Assembly (NCBI RefSeq): GCF_900110645.1
Contig: NZ_FOFB01000006.1
Coordinates: 186,001-250,000 of the forward strand
Length of the DNA stretch: 64,000 bases
From: Neolewinella agarilytica
GTDB lineage: Bacteria; Bacteroidota; Bacteroidia; Chitinophagales; Saprospiraceae
Reading direction: 5' to 3'
Part shown: positions 33,604-42,028 of the stretch, in pieces
How the letters are laid out: every line of letters starts with the position of its first letter
How positions within the stretch are numbered: position 1 is the first letter of the stretch
Notes under the pieces: generated by a model
Database searches by the model: none
Seen by the model: the letters and a program-made list of their open reading frames with translations, nothing else
What the model was told of the DNA's origin: nothing
Made by a program: the position numbers and the translations under genes

Positions 33604-36038
33604 TAGCTGGCTACACTTTCCGGATTTTCCTGCTCTACGAAGCCAAGGGCGAGTTCGAGATCTCGGGCAACAGCCAGTCCTGCCGCCAGCGAGGAGGTAG
33701 AAAGTTGGCTGGCGTAAGCTTCCGTCCAGTTTTCCAGAAAGGCATTCTGCGTTCGGTAGTAATTGGGCTTAAGGTCGAGCTTCCTGATGGCGTTTAGCAG
33801 GTAGTGTACGTCTGACCAGCTGGTGTCTCCGGTAAAAGCATTTTGGACCAAATGCTGTAGCCGTTGGGCCGCCGCTTTCTCCAGGTCGTCGGCTCCGTCC
33901 CAGTGATGATCCCAATGGGAAAAGTCCGCAACGATGCGTTCAAAACGAGCCTGATCGAGCGCTTCCCGGATTGACAGAGCATCGAACAGCCTCCGGTGTA
34001 GCGTAAAGCTGATGGCTGACTGATAAGCATCGGGCAACGGTAATCCGTTAGTCCGCATCGTACTCATCAGTTGATAGTTGTCGTAGTAGAAATCTTTGAA
34101 ACTCTTGGAGGCGATGTCCAGCGTCCGGTCCATCATGAATAAGAGGATACGGCGTTTTTCGTCGCGGAATAAGGACCAGATGGAGAAGGTGTCCATCCCG
34201 AAATTAGTGTGAATCAGGGAGATGACGTCGCCAACGTGCCCTCCTCTGAATTCCTGTTCCAGGTCGGGGGCGAAAGATTCAAAGTCTTCCAGAGACATGT
34301 CGTCCCGGATACTGCCGATCATCGTCTGCTGACCCAAATAAAGGACCGCAAAGCTGAAAGTAGAGCGACTGTGGGTCAGGTTGGAAAGAATGGTCATCCG
34401 GCCCATCGCCAGGCGATAGCTCCCGGCGCGGAGCTGCCGGAGAGCGTGGATTTCTGCGCGGTAATTAAACAGTTCCAGATTGTGCATGTCGGCCTCAAAA
34501 AGGCTGGAAGCAGCAAAGTGCATCCCTACCCGGCGCAGGCCTACCCGGGCGGGCATTACGTGCTCCCGATAGGCGACCGCAGCATTTTGGGCCACGTTGC
34601 TGGGGACGTTTTCCAGGGCTTCCAGAAAGGCGGGGTGGTAGTCGTCTCCGGTAATTACCTCACAAAGGTGCAATGCCCGGTTAGCATATTGCAGCACCTG
34701 CAGGGTCTCGATACCCGTAACTTCGTTGAAGAACCAGGCACAGCTGGTATACATCAGCATGGCGTGGCGCTGCATTTCGAGGAGCCTGAGCATCCGTACC
34801 TTTTCGTCGGGGGTAATGAACTCTTTTTTAGCGTGACGGGCAACGAAGTCTTCTGTTTTGCCAGGTGCCCGGTCTAAGATAAGTTCAATGTAAGCATCTC
34901 TGGCGGCCCAGGGATCACGGAAATAGTGTCTTCCTTCGTTTTCAAAAACGGGAATGAGCTGCTCGCGAACCTGATCGAGGGCCGCGCGGAGCGGCGCCCG
35001 CCAGGCCTGGTTCCAGTGGGCTTCGCCGCCGGTTTTGCAACCACAGTCACTCCGCCAACGCTCAACGCCGTGTACGCATGACCAGGAGCTGTTGTCATGG
35101 ATTTCTGCTTCCCAGCTGGGTGGGAAAAGCTCCAGAAACTGGCCGTAATTAATCAGCTCGAAGTAAGGGTTGTCTTCGACCTTGTTCAGGCAGGAGGCCA
35201 TGGCCATTTCTCCTTTCCGGTGATGGTGGCCGTAGCTTTCCCCGTCGGTAGCGATCTGGGCTATTTGTACGTCGTCGTTGTCGCTCAGGGTGTTCATCAG
35301 CCGGCTGGCGAGTAGGTCTCCGTCATTGAGCAAGCCCTCGAAAGCGACGGCTTTGGAGACCTCGCCGTCGTAGAAAAACAGGTTAATGGATTTGCCTCCG
35401 GGTAACGGGCAGCGGTAAGCGCGGCGGGGGTCTACCCCGCCGTGAACCTCATGCCATTCGCCTTCGGAGCCATGCCGGACGGCCTTGCACTGCCTTGGGG
35501 CAAGTACGGTAAAGGTGATGCCGTTGTCTACCAGGTCAACGAGCGTGGCGGTGTCAACGGCGGTTTCGGCCAGCCACATTCCTTCCGGCTTCCGGTTGAA
35601 GCGGGCCTCGAAGTCAGCGATGCCCCAACGAATTTGAGTTACACGGTCCCGGTCATTAGCCAGTGGCATGATGATGTGATTGTAGGACTGGGCCAGGGCG
35701 TTGCCGTGGCCGCCGAAACGGGCGGCGCTGTCCTGGTCCGCCTGTTGCAGGCGGGCGTAGGTCGACGGGTCGTGTTCCTCCAGCCAGGAGAGCAGGGTAG
35801 GGCCCATGTTCCAGCTGATCCGGGCGTAATTGTTACTGATGGCGCTGATGTGATGATCCGCGTTCAATACCCGGGCCGTAGCGTTAGGAGCGTAGCATTC
35901 ATCGTTGATCCGCTCGTTCCAATCGTGGTAGGGCGCGGCACTGTCCTGAATCTCGATGGTCTCCAGCCAGGCGTTCTCGCGTGGGGGCTGGTAAAAATGA
36001 CCGTGGATACAGATATACTTTTTCGGTAGGTCTGCCAT
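33603..36038 (-). CDS. GH57-family protein with DUF3536
   Basis: An 811-residue cytoplasmic protein. The N-terminal about 330 residues form the GH57-type barrel: YICIHGHFYQPPRENAWLE (8-26) is the first conserved region, RKPEGMWLAETAVD carries the second, and IAQIATDGESYGHHHRKGEMA (about 260-280) the third with its acidic catalytic residue. The remainder, rich in helices, matches the DUF3536 extension found with such barrels. GH57 enzymes cleave or transfer alpha-glucans. No signal peptide. On the minus strand a -7-like TATCTTCG lies only 6 bp before the ATG. It is followed without gap by a GT4 gene. Confidence 0.88.
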   Translation of the reverse strand: MADLPKKYICIHGHFYQPPRENAWLETIEIQDSAAPYHDWNERINDECYAPNATARVLNADHHISAISNNYARISWNMGPTLLSWLEEHDPSTYARLQQADQDSAARFGGHGNALAQSYNHIIMPLANDRDRVTQIRWGIADFEARFNRKPEGMWLAETAVDTATLVDLVDNGITFTVLAPRQCKAVRHGSEGEWHEVHGGVDPRRAYRCPLPGGKSINLFFYDGEVSKAVAFEGLLNDGDLLASRLMNTLSDNDDVQIAQIATDGESYGHHHRKGEMAMASCLNKVEDNPYFELINYGQFLELFPPSWEAEIHDNSSWSCVHGVERWRSDCGCKTGGEAHWNQAWRAPLRAALDQVREQLIPVFENEGRHYFRDPWAARDAYIELILDRAPGKTEDFVARHAKKEFITPDEKVRMLRLLEMQRHAMLMYTSCAWFFNEVTGIETLQVLQYANRALHLCEVITGDDYHPAFLEALENVPSNVAQNAAVAYREHVMPARVGLRRVGMHFAASSLFEADMHNLELFNYRAEIHALRQLRAGSYRLAMGRMTILSNLTHSRSTFSFAVLYLGQQTMIGSIRDDMSLEDFESFAPDLEQEFRGGHVGDVISLIHTNFGMDTFSIWSLFRDEKRRILLFMMDRTLDIASKSFKDFYYDNYQLMSTMRTNGLPLPDAYQSAISFTLHRRLFDALSIREALDQARFERIVADFSHWDHHWDGADDLEKAAAQRLQHLVQNAFTGDTSWSDVHYLLNAIRKLDLKPNYYRTQNAFLENWTEAYASQLSTSSLAAGLAVARDLELALGFVEQENPESVAS

Positions 36039-36044
36039 AGGGCG

Positions 36045-36052
36045 CGAAGATA
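36045..36052 (-). promoter_or_regulatory. Promoter-like element close to the GH57 start
   Basis: TATCTTCG on the minus strand (7 of 8 to TAnnTTTG) ends 6 bp before the ATG at 36038, the same spacing as at 56470. Confidence 0.35.
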
Positions 36053-36200
36053 GCTTATGCAGGGAACTGCCCGTTAGTGAAAATTACCCTTTAATAACCA
36101 GATTCTTGATGACTGAACGCAAATCCGGAAAGGAGGCAACTACCTCTGAGGGGCAGGGTAATCATAGTAGCCTGCAGGCCAATGCTGCAAAAACTTTCTC

Positions 36201-36219
36201 TTGCACCTGCGTCCGCGCC
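36201..36219 (+). repeat. Dispersed 19-bp motif, exact consensus copy
   Basis: TTGCACCTGCGTCCGCGCC, 60 bp upstream of the superoxide dismutase start and on the same strand. This copy was used as the reference for the family. Confidence 0.75.
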
Positions 36220-36279
36220 AACCCTCACCCGGAATTTCTGTTATACAACTAATACACATCACCAAAACAACGCTAATTC

Positions 36280-36885
36280 ATGTTCGAATTACCCAAACTC
36301 CCCTACGACTACGATGCCCTGGAACCCCACATCGATGCGCGTACGATGGAGATTCACCACACGAAGCACCACAACGGATATACCACCAAGCTGAACAATG
36401 CCATTGATGGCACTGATCTGGCCGGGAAATCCATTGAAGACATTCTGAAAGACGTTTCCAAGCACAGCACTGCCGTGCGTAATAACGGTGGTGGATTCTA
36501 TAACCACAGCCTTTTCTGGACGGTGATGAGCCCCAACGGTGGCGGCAAGCCTTCTGGCGATCTGGCTAACGCCATCGTTGAGGATCTTGGTGGATTTGAT
36601 GCCTTTAAGGATCAATTCGCCGCTGCCGCAGGTAGCCGTTTCGGCTCCGGCTGGGCCTGGCTCGTTGTAGGTGAAAATGGTCACCTGGCGGTTACCTCTA
36701 CGCCTAACCAGGACAACCCGCTGATGGATGTTGCCGACACCCAGGGAACCCCGATCCTCGGCCTCGACGTCTGGGAGCACGCCTACTACCTCAATTACCA
36801 GAACCGCCGCCCGGACTACATCCAGGCTTTCTTCTCTGTCGTTGACTGGGATGCGGTAAGTAAGCGGTACGAAGACGCGAAGTAG
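36280..36885 (+). CDS. sodA: Superoxide dismutase, Fe/Mn family
   Basis: A 201-residue cytoplasmic enzyme dismutating superoxide. [16 protein letters not shown] opens the N-terminal helical domain; metal ligands are in [12 protein letters not shown] (His27), [11 protein letters not shown] (His77), and [19 protein letters not shown] (Asp and His near 165-169). [12 protein letters not shown] lies between. Whether iron or manganese is used cannot be settled by eye, so the symbol could also be sodB. A dispersed-motif copy lies in its leader and a terminator at 37017 follows a repeat region. Confidence 0.95.
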   Translation: MFELPKLPYDYDALEPHIDARTMEIHHTKHHNGYTTKLNNAIDGTDLAGKSIEDILKDVSKHSTAVRNNGGGFYNHSLFWTVMSPNGGGKPSGDLANAIVEDLGGFDAFKDQFAAAAGSRFGSGWAWLVVGENGHLAVTSTPNQDNPLMDVADTQGTPILGLDVWEHAYYLNYQNRRPDYIQAFFSVVDWDAVSKRYEDAK

Positions 36886-36887
36886 TC

Positions 36888-37014
36888 TGGTAGTTCGATA
36901 GTCTGGTAGGCTGCCGCATTTTGTAGGCGGCAATGTGCGATAATTTGATATTGCCTCCAACGCCTCCAACGCCTCCAACATGCGGAGCCTACAAGACCAC
37001 TAGACTACCAGACT
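36888..37014. repeat. Word repeat plus GCCTCCAAC unit, inverted arrangement
   Basis: After the SOD stop, GTCTGGTAGTTCGATAGTCTGGTAGGCTGCCGCA is followed about 60 bp later by GCCTCCAACGCCTCCAAC, ATGCGGAGCC and ACTAGACTACCAGACTA, which is complementary to the first words. The same GGCTGCCGCA/CTCCAACGTGCGG unit recurs at 38130-38455. Confidence 0.65.
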
Positions 37015-37016
37015 AA

Positions 37017-37057
37017 AACAGCCGGGTTGCAACACTGCATCCCGGCTGTTGCTTTTT
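37017..37057 (+). terminator. Rho-independent terminator
   Basis: AACAGCCGGG pairs with CCCGGCTGTT over 10 bp around a 14-base loop, followed by GCTTTTT. It serves the sod transcript. Confidence 0.85.
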
Positions 37058-37101
37058 CTCCTATACCCAAACCACTTTGATTCAGGTATAATCCTGTTGT
37101 A

Positions 37102-38115
37102 ATGAAAAACTTCCTGCTTCGCCGCCGCGCTACTTTCGATCCACCCCGGTTTCAGGGCTGGGGCCGGTCGTCCAACTATTTTGAAGGATGGTACGTCAAG
37201 GTGGTGATTCCGGAGAAAAACCTGGCCTACGCCTTCATCCCCGGTATCAGCTACGGGGCGGACGGGGCGGGCCACGCCTTTTTACAGGTGTTGGACGGTG
37301 TAGCCGCTACCTCCGCTTACCACCGTTATCCCATTGAGGATTTCACCGCTTCCACAACGAGCTTTTCAATAGCACTGGGGCCACATCGTTTCTCCGATAA
37401 GGGGCTGCTCGTTCAACTGGAAGGGCTGGAAGTCGATTTGACATTTAAGCGGGTACAGGTCTGGCAAAAGAAAGCATTGGCTCCGGGGGTGATGGGGTGG
37501 TATGGCTTCGTTCCCCGCATGCAATGTTACCACGGTCTGGTGAGTCTGCACCATGAGTTGGAAGGCTACATCAGCGTCAATAACGGAAAACAGGAAGCAG
37601 CTGGCGGGGTAGGCTACATTGAAAAAGACTGGGGGAGCGGCTTCCCGGACGCCTGGATCTGGTGCCAGAGTAACCACCTGACGGGGACGAGCCAGGCCGT
37701 AAGCCTGATGGCCAGCGTGGCTAGTATTCCCTGGATGGGAAGCTCCTTTACGGGCTTTTTAGCAACCTTCCTTTTTGAAGGGGAGTTACACTACTTTACG
37801 ACCTGGGCGCGGTCGCAGGTGCAGGCAAAGGTGGATGAAAGCAATGCGTTTACCATCAGCTTTTATCAGGAGGGTAAGCACCTTCGAATCAGCGGCCGGC
37901 CCGCTCCCGGAGGCGAACTCCTCAGCCCCGTTACCGGGCAGGCAATGACCGGTAAGATCAACGAAAGCCTCCGCGGGGAGCTGGACGTTGTTTTTTACCG
38001 CGAAGGACAAAAGCTTTACGCTGGCAAAGCCACCTGGGCGGGCGTGGAGGTGAGCCCGCGAGCGGGGGATTTACTGCAGACGGAGGAGATTAATTACCCG
38101 TGGCCGGAGGAATAG
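37102..38115 (+). CDS. Tocopherol cyclase-like protein
   Basis: A 337-residue protein of the tocopherol-cyclase-like family (lipocalin-like double beta domain). RFQGWGRSSNYFEGWYVKVVIPEKNLAYAFIPGIS (16-50) holds the family YFEGWYxK signature; VGYIEKDWGSGFPDAWIWCQSNHL (about 172-195) is the second conserved block. In plants and cyanobacteria the enzyme closes the chromanol ring, but many bacterial homologues have no known role. No signal peptide is evident. A dispersed-motif copy on the opposite strand encodes RSQVQ near residue 236. The word-repeat region starts just after the stop. Confidence 0.75.
   Translation: MKNFLLRRRATFDPPRFQGWGRSSNYFEGWYVKVVIPEKNLAYAFIPGISYGADGAGHAFLQVLDGVAATSAYHRYPIEDFTASTTSFSIALGPHRFSDKGLLVQLEGLEVDLTFKRVQVWQKKALAPGVMGWYGFVPRMQCYHGLVSLHHELEGYISVNNGKQEAAGGVGYIEKDWGSGFPDAWIWCQSNHLTGTSQAVSLMASVASIPWMGSSFTGFLATFLFEGELHYFTTWARSQVQAKVDESNAFTISFYQEGKHLRISGRPAPGGELLSPVTGQAMTGKINESLRGELDVVFYREGQKLYAGKATWAGVEVSPRAGDLLQTEEINYPWPEE
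37806..37824 (-). repeat. Dispersed 19-bp motif copy inside a CDS
   Basis: The minus strand reads CTGCACCTGCGACCGCGCC, 17 of 19 to consensus, within the tocopherol-cyclase-like gene. Confidence 0.6.
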
Positions 38116-38475
38116 GCTGTTGGTTCGTTGGTCTTTTGGGCTGCCACACTTTGGAGATGTTGGAGGAGGGAATGCTAGAATGTGAGAATAGTGTCCAGTA
38201 CTAACTAGTCATCTTCGCTTCTCATCCATAGCCCGGACCTGCGGCACAAAGCTCTCCGAGCTAGCTCATGTGTACTTCCAACACCTCCGACATGCGGTAG
38301 CCCAAAGCACCAAAATACCAACGGACCAAAATACCAACCCCGCCTCCAACGTGCGGCAGCCCAAAAGACCAAAGAACCAAAGAACCAAAGAACCAACGGA
38401 CCAACGGACCAACGGACCAAAATACCAACCCCGCCTCCAACGTGCGGTAGCCCAAAAGACCAAAGAACCAAAAGA
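38116..38475. repeat. Octamer word repeats and duplicated GCCTCCAACGTGCGG block
   Basis: A 360-bp intergenic repeat region between convergent genes. An octamer array, CCAAAGAA x3 then CCAACGGA x3 then CCAAAATA, sits at about 38364-38424. A block of roughly 58 bp beginning GGACCAAAATACCAACCCCG and containing CCTCCAACGTGCGG(C/T)AGCCC is present twice (about 38322-38380 and 38414-38474). The complementary words TTGGTTCGTTGGTCTTTTGG lie at 38119-38140, so the ends can pair. Several apparent minus-strand frames here are translations of the repeat. Confidence 0.8.
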
Positions 38476-40152
38476 CTAATTCACCTTCTCCCGCAAGTGC
38501 CGCCGTAAAATCTTACCGACGTTACTCTTCGGCAGGTCTTCGCGGAACTCCACGGCCTTGGGTACTTTGTAGCCGGTCAGGTTTTCCCGGGCGTAGGCGA
38601 TGACTTCGTCTTCCTTCAGGGATTTATCCTTTTTGACAACGAAAAGCTTGACGACTTCGCCCGACTTATCACTCGGGATTCCGACGGCAGCGCATTCCAG
38701 AATTTTGGGATGAGCGGCCATTACATCTTCCACTTCGTTGGGGAAAACGTTGAAGCCGGAGACGAGGATCATGTCTTTCTTCCGGTCTACGATCTTGAAG
38801 AAACCGTCGGCGGTCATCATGCCGATGTCTCCGGTTTTGAGCCAGCCGTCAGCAGTCATCACTTCGGCGGTAGCCTCTGGCCGGTTGAGGTAGCCTTTCA
38901 TTACCTGCGGACCTTTGATGTGAATTTCACCGCGTTCTTCAGTGGTAGCGATACGGTCTTCTTCCTCATTCCAGCAGCGCATATCGGTGTTGGGCAGTGG
39001 AATACCGATGTAGCCGATGCGCATGTTTTCGTTCAGTGGATTCATGCAGGCGGAGGGGCTGGTCTCCGTCAGACCGTACCCTTCGCTCAGCGGAACGCCG
39101 GTCAGTTTTTGCCAGGCTTCGGCTACGGGGCGCTGAACGGCCATACCTCCGCCGACGGTGATCTTCAGATGACGGAAGTCAAGTTTTTTGAAGCCAGCAT
39201 TATTGACCAGGCCGTTGAAGAGCGTATTTACGCCGGTCATGCCAGCGATCTTGTTGTCTTTAAAAGCATCATTGATCGTGCTGAGATCCCGCGGGTTAGT
39301 GATCAGCACATTACAAATACCGTGAGCGAAGATGGCAACGGAGTTTACCGTAAAGGCGAAAATGTGATAGAGCGGAAGCGGGCACAGCATGCATTCATCA
39401 CCACCTTCCTGCAGCTTTTGGGTCATCCAGGCTTTGGATTGAAGTGCATTAGCCACCAGGTTGGAGTTAGTGAGCATGGCCCCTTTGGAGACACCGGTTG
39501 TTCCACCAGTGTACTGCAGGGCGATCGTGTCTTCCGGCTTTCCCTCGAACTCCGGCAACTTGTACTTCGCACCTTCGGAGAGCGCTTTTTTGAAGTTTAC
39601 GGCTCCGGGCAGGTTATAAGCAGGAACCATCTTCTTTACCTTCCGGACTACGAAGTTGGTGATACCGCCCTTAACAAAGCCCAGTAGCTCACCGATGCTG
39701 GTGGTGATCACGGTCTTGATGTCCGTCTCTCCGATAATCTGTTCCAGGTTGCTGGCAAAGTTTTCGGCAATGATGACCGCTTTGCAGTTGGCATCCGTAA
39801 ACTGATGCTTCATCTCCCTTGGAGTGTAGAGAGGGTTGGTATTGACGATTACCAGACCGGCCTTCAAGACACCGTGTAAGGCAATAGGATACTGCAGGAG
39901 GTTGGGCATCATGAGCGCCACTGCCTCGCCTGGCTGTAAGCCGCGGTAATGAAGATATGCTCCGAAAGCAGTGGATTTAGCGTCTAGTTCTGAGTAGGAA
40001 AGCGAAGCTCCCATACACATGAAGGCTGGTTTCTTAGCATGCTTTTGCATGGCATCTGCCAGTAATGCTTTCAAAGTAGGGTACGCGGAAGTGTCGATAT
40101 TAGCGGGGATGCCGGCAGGATATTGTGCGAGCCATGGGCGCTGGTCTGACAT
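38476..40152 (-). CDS. fadD: Long-chain fatty acid--CoA ligase
   Basis: A 558-residue ANL-superfamily adenylate-forming enzyme activating fatty acids with ATP and CoA. Motif A3 is LQYTGGTTGVSKGAMLTN (about 211-228); SEGYGLTETSPSACMNP is the A5 region; GWLKTGDIGMMTADGFFKIVDRKKDMILVSGFNVFPNEVE holds A7-A8; and LPKSNVGKILRRHLR at the C-terminus carries the A10 catalytic lysine. Length and motif order match FadD. It converges on the repeat region with no terminator of its own visible. It could feed the acyl-CoA oxidase-like enzyme at 47067. Confidence 0.95.
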   Translation of the reverse strand: MSDQRPWLAQYPAGIPANIDTSAYPTLKALLADAMQKHAKKPAFMCMGASLSYSELDAKSTAFGAYLHYRGLQPGEAVALMMPNLLQYPIALHGVLKAGLVIVNTNPLYTPREMKHQFTDANCKAVIIAENFASNLEQIIGETDIKTVITTSIGELLGFVKGGITNFVVRKVKKMVPAYNLPGAVNFKKALSEGAKYKLPEFEGKPEDTIALQYTGGTTGVSKGAMLTNSNLVANALQSKAWMTQKLQEGGDECMLCPLPLYHIFAFTVNSVAIFAHGICNVLITNPRDLSTINDAFKDNKIAGMTGVNTLFNGLVNNAGFKKLDFRHLKITVGGGMAVQRPVAEAWQKLTGVPLSEGYGLTETSPSACMNPLNENMRIGYIGIPLPNTDMRCWNEEEDRIATTEERGEIHIKGPQVMKGYLNRPEATAEVMTADGWLKTGDIGMMTADGFFKIVDRKKDMILVSGFNVFPNEVEDVMAAHPKILECAAVGIPSDKSGEVVKLFVVKKDKSLKEDEVIAYARENLTGYKVPKAVEFREDLPKSNVGKILRRHLREKVN

Positions 40153-40417
40153 ATTATGATCGTTTTTAAGCTTTATTTGGAGGCGTAAAATAGGTAAATA
40201 GTACGGCAGTCAAATAGTTTGCCCCTAATTTGTCTTTCAAGACCCTCTTCTCGGACGAAAGTCAACTATAACAAGCCTCGAAGCGTTTTAGTAGAGCTAG
40301 TTTTTTGGCATAACGTACGCCCGGTCGTACCTTGTCGCCTTTACTATTACACTTTCAATTTGGATTCAGCCACTATGGTTGCGCCCATATCATTCGACTC
40401 AAAACCACAAGCACCAG

Positions 40418-40807
40418 ATGGAAAATGGTATCCTCACCGAAGCCCAACAGAAAGATGCAGAGCTTATTCAGTTGCTGCTCGACAAAATCGTAAAGAAAAA
40501 AGGCTTCGAAAACATCTGCGCTAACGCTGAAGGTTACGAAACGCCCGCCAAAATTCGCCGTGGAAAAGACAGTGAAGAGTACTTCATCCCTGATTGTACG
40601 GGAGAAGTAAACGGACGTAAGTCTTACTTCGAATTAGGCATGAAAACGGACGACGAGCGTCAGCTCGTTACCAAATGGCGCCTGCTCTCCAGCCTCGCTA
40701 ACTACAAGCACGGTAAGCTTTACCTGGCGGTCCCCCGCGGGCACATGGCCTTCACTAACCGTATCCTGAACGATTACCCTATTCAGGCAGAAGTAGTGAA
40801 GCTCTAA
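40418..40807 (+). CDS. Small protein with possible PD-(D/E)xK-like core
   Basis: A 129-residue protein of unknown function. ATG 40418 is chosen because upstream in-frame codons have poor coding character. LTEAQQKDAELIQLLLDKIVKKKGFENICANAEGYETPAKI is helical; then EEYFIPDCTGEVNGRKSYFELGMKTDDERQLVTKWRLLSSLAN (about 57-99) places an Asp after IP, a later Glu and a Lys in an order reminiscent of PD-(D/E)xK folds; KLYLAVPRGHMAFTNRIL could be the following strand and helix. The nuclease idea is only a visual impression. A strong terminator follows. Confidence 0.6.
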   Translation: MENGILTEAQQKDAELIQLLLDKIVKKKGFENICANAEGYETPAKIRRGKDSEEYFIPDCTGEVNGRKSYFELGMKTDDERQLVTKWRLLSSLANYKHGKLYLAVPRGHMAFTNRILNDYPIQAEVVKL

Positions 40808-40822
40808 GGCTCATTACAAATG

Positions 40823-40860
40823 AAAAGCCCCGACGTCAACTAAGATGTCGGGGCTTTTTT
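40823..40860 (+). terminator. Rho-independent terminator
   Basis: AAAAGCCCCGAC pairs with GTCGGGGCTTTT around a 12-base loop and ends in six T, 15 bp after the small gene. Confidence 0.92.
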
Positions 40861-40961
40861 ATTCGCAGAACTCAATTTGTACAGCAGTGGCAAAACAGCT
40901 GAAAAAATCATAGCCAGAACTTGAATTAGCCATGGAGATCGATTTTCTTAACCTGCAACCT

Positions 40962-40981
40962 GTCCCGCAGTACTGCGGGAC
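40962..40981. repeat. Dispersed 20-bp palindrome, copy 3
   Basis: GTCCCGCAGTACTGCGGGAC, a perfect 20-bp palindrome, flanked by ACCTGCAACCT and AACCTGCC words, 8 bp past the gldN stop. Confidence 0.8.
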
Positions 40982-40988
40982 AACCTGC

Positions 40989-41810
40989 CTAATGACTCCA
41001 ACTATCCGACTCCCGCGCCAGAATATCGGCTTTCACCCGCTCACTTTCCAGTAGCCGGTCCCGGCCGTTAGGCAAATAATCGCCGATGCGGCGGTCATGA
41101 ATATTGGACTCTTTAACGATGGCGCTATTGAAGTAGCGCATCTCAAAAATATCTTCCCAACTCTGGTTGGCTGCGTCATTGCCAACGGCGAAGGTCATTT
41201 CTGTAGCTAACATTTCCCGGGCGGCGGGGTAGTAGACCCAGAACGCGGGCTGTTCGTACACCAGGTTTCCATTCTCGTCGAAGACATCCCGAATGGGGGC
41301 GATGCCGAGAATACGGACTTTGGTTGTGCTGGTGGCTTTGTCGAAATACCAGATTTCCTGAAGGCGGTAGCGGGTGAACTCCGCTGGGTTCAGTTCCCGG
41401 GGAACGATTTCGTAGCTGACGGCCTGGGTGACGGGGTCGACGACCGCAACGGTGTCTGCCCCACCGGCGATGGCGGCGAGTCCTTCCGGCGAGAGCGGGG
41501 TTGTGAACTTATCGTCCAGCGTACCGTAGAGCTGAATCTTTTCGTCCTGGGCAGCTTCCATCAGAATCGTAATCAGCGGGCGTTCCGGATAGGCAAAGGT
41601 GAGGTTGATCTTCTCCCGGGTGTCAATGACCCGCCAAACGCGTTTTTGCCACATGACGTCGGCCGCCCGGAGGGGCGGCTGAGGCAGAGCCGAAGATTGT
41701 ACGGAAGCCCGGTCAGTAACAATGTCGTTGACGGGTGTCGGGAAGGTTTTTTGGGCGCTGACGCAGGTGCAAAGCAGGCTGAACAGCAGGGGGAGGATTA
41801 CTCTCATCAA
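40989..41810 (-). CDS. gldN: Gliding motility / T9SS protein GldN
   Basis: A 273-residue exported component of the type IX secretion and gliding apparatus, acting with the GldKLM trans-envelope complex. Residues 1-19 are a signal peptide (LLFSLLCTCVSAQ). ADVMWQKRVWRVIDTREKINLTFAYPE (about 50-76) is the GldN signature; EIWYFDKATSTTKVRILGIAPI and FWVYYPAAREMLATEMTF, WEDIFEMRYFNSAIVKESN are the later conserved blocks. gldKLM are not adjacent here. It would secrete proteins such as that at 20596. Its signal-peptide DNA carries a copy of the dispersed motif in the coding sense. Confidence 0.93.
   Translation of the reverse strand: MMRVILPLLFSLLCTCVSAQKTFPTPVNDIVTDRASVQSSALPQPPLRAADVMWQKRVWRVIDTREKINLTFAYPERPLITILMEAAQDEKIQLYGTLDDKFTTPLSPEGLAAIAGGADTVAVVDPVTQAVSYEIVPRELNPAEFTRYRLQEIWYFDKATSTTKVRILGIAPIRDVFDENGNLVYEQPAFWVYYPAAREMLATEMTFAVGNDAANQSWEDIFEMRYFNSAIVKESNIHDRRIGDYLPNGRDRLLESERVKADILARESDSWSH
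41754..41772 (-). repeat. Dispersed 19-bp motif copy in a signal peptide
   Basis: The minus strand reads TTGCACCTGCGTCAGCGCC, 18 of 19 to consensus. In the gldN frame it encodes CTCVSA before the cleavage-site Gln. Confidence 0.6.
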
Positions 41811-41931
41811 AGGATCGGTTTTAGAGAGGGAACCAGGCTTTAACTTTTGGTATTTCCGGCTTTTTGAATTTTAACACCTGCTGCCCTCACCGAGCGCGTG
41901 GTGACCAGAACATTGCTCCCAAGCCTTCTCC

Positions 41932-41951
41932 CTGCATCCTGCGTCCGCGCC
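41932..41951 (+). repeat. Dispersed motif copy with one inserted base
   Basis: CTGCATCCTGCGTCCGCGCC, consensus apart from one inserted T and the first base; 77 bp before the helicase start and co-oriented with it. Confidence 0.65.
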
Positions 41952-42028
41952 CATTTCCTTCATCGTCTTTTCGCCTTGGTTTGTCGACGGGAAACGTAAA
42001 TTTTAGCCTGCTTGCTTATCTTACCACC

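Noticed and set aside
38205..38479. Small frames rich in FGSLVLWSFG or TKEPTDQRTNGP repeats
   Set aside because: They are translations of the octamer DNA repeats in several frames, not genes.
38320..38480. Possible CRISPR array
   Set aside because: Period is 8 bases without unique spacers, and no cas genes are present.
38710..39687. 325-codon + strand frame opposite fadD
   Set aside because: The minus-strand frame has all ANL motifs in order; the + frame has no recognisable features.
41864..42028. Upstream extension of the helicase frame
   Set aside because: It contains a dispersed-motif copy and no conserved sequence; the family N-terminus begins at ATG 42029.
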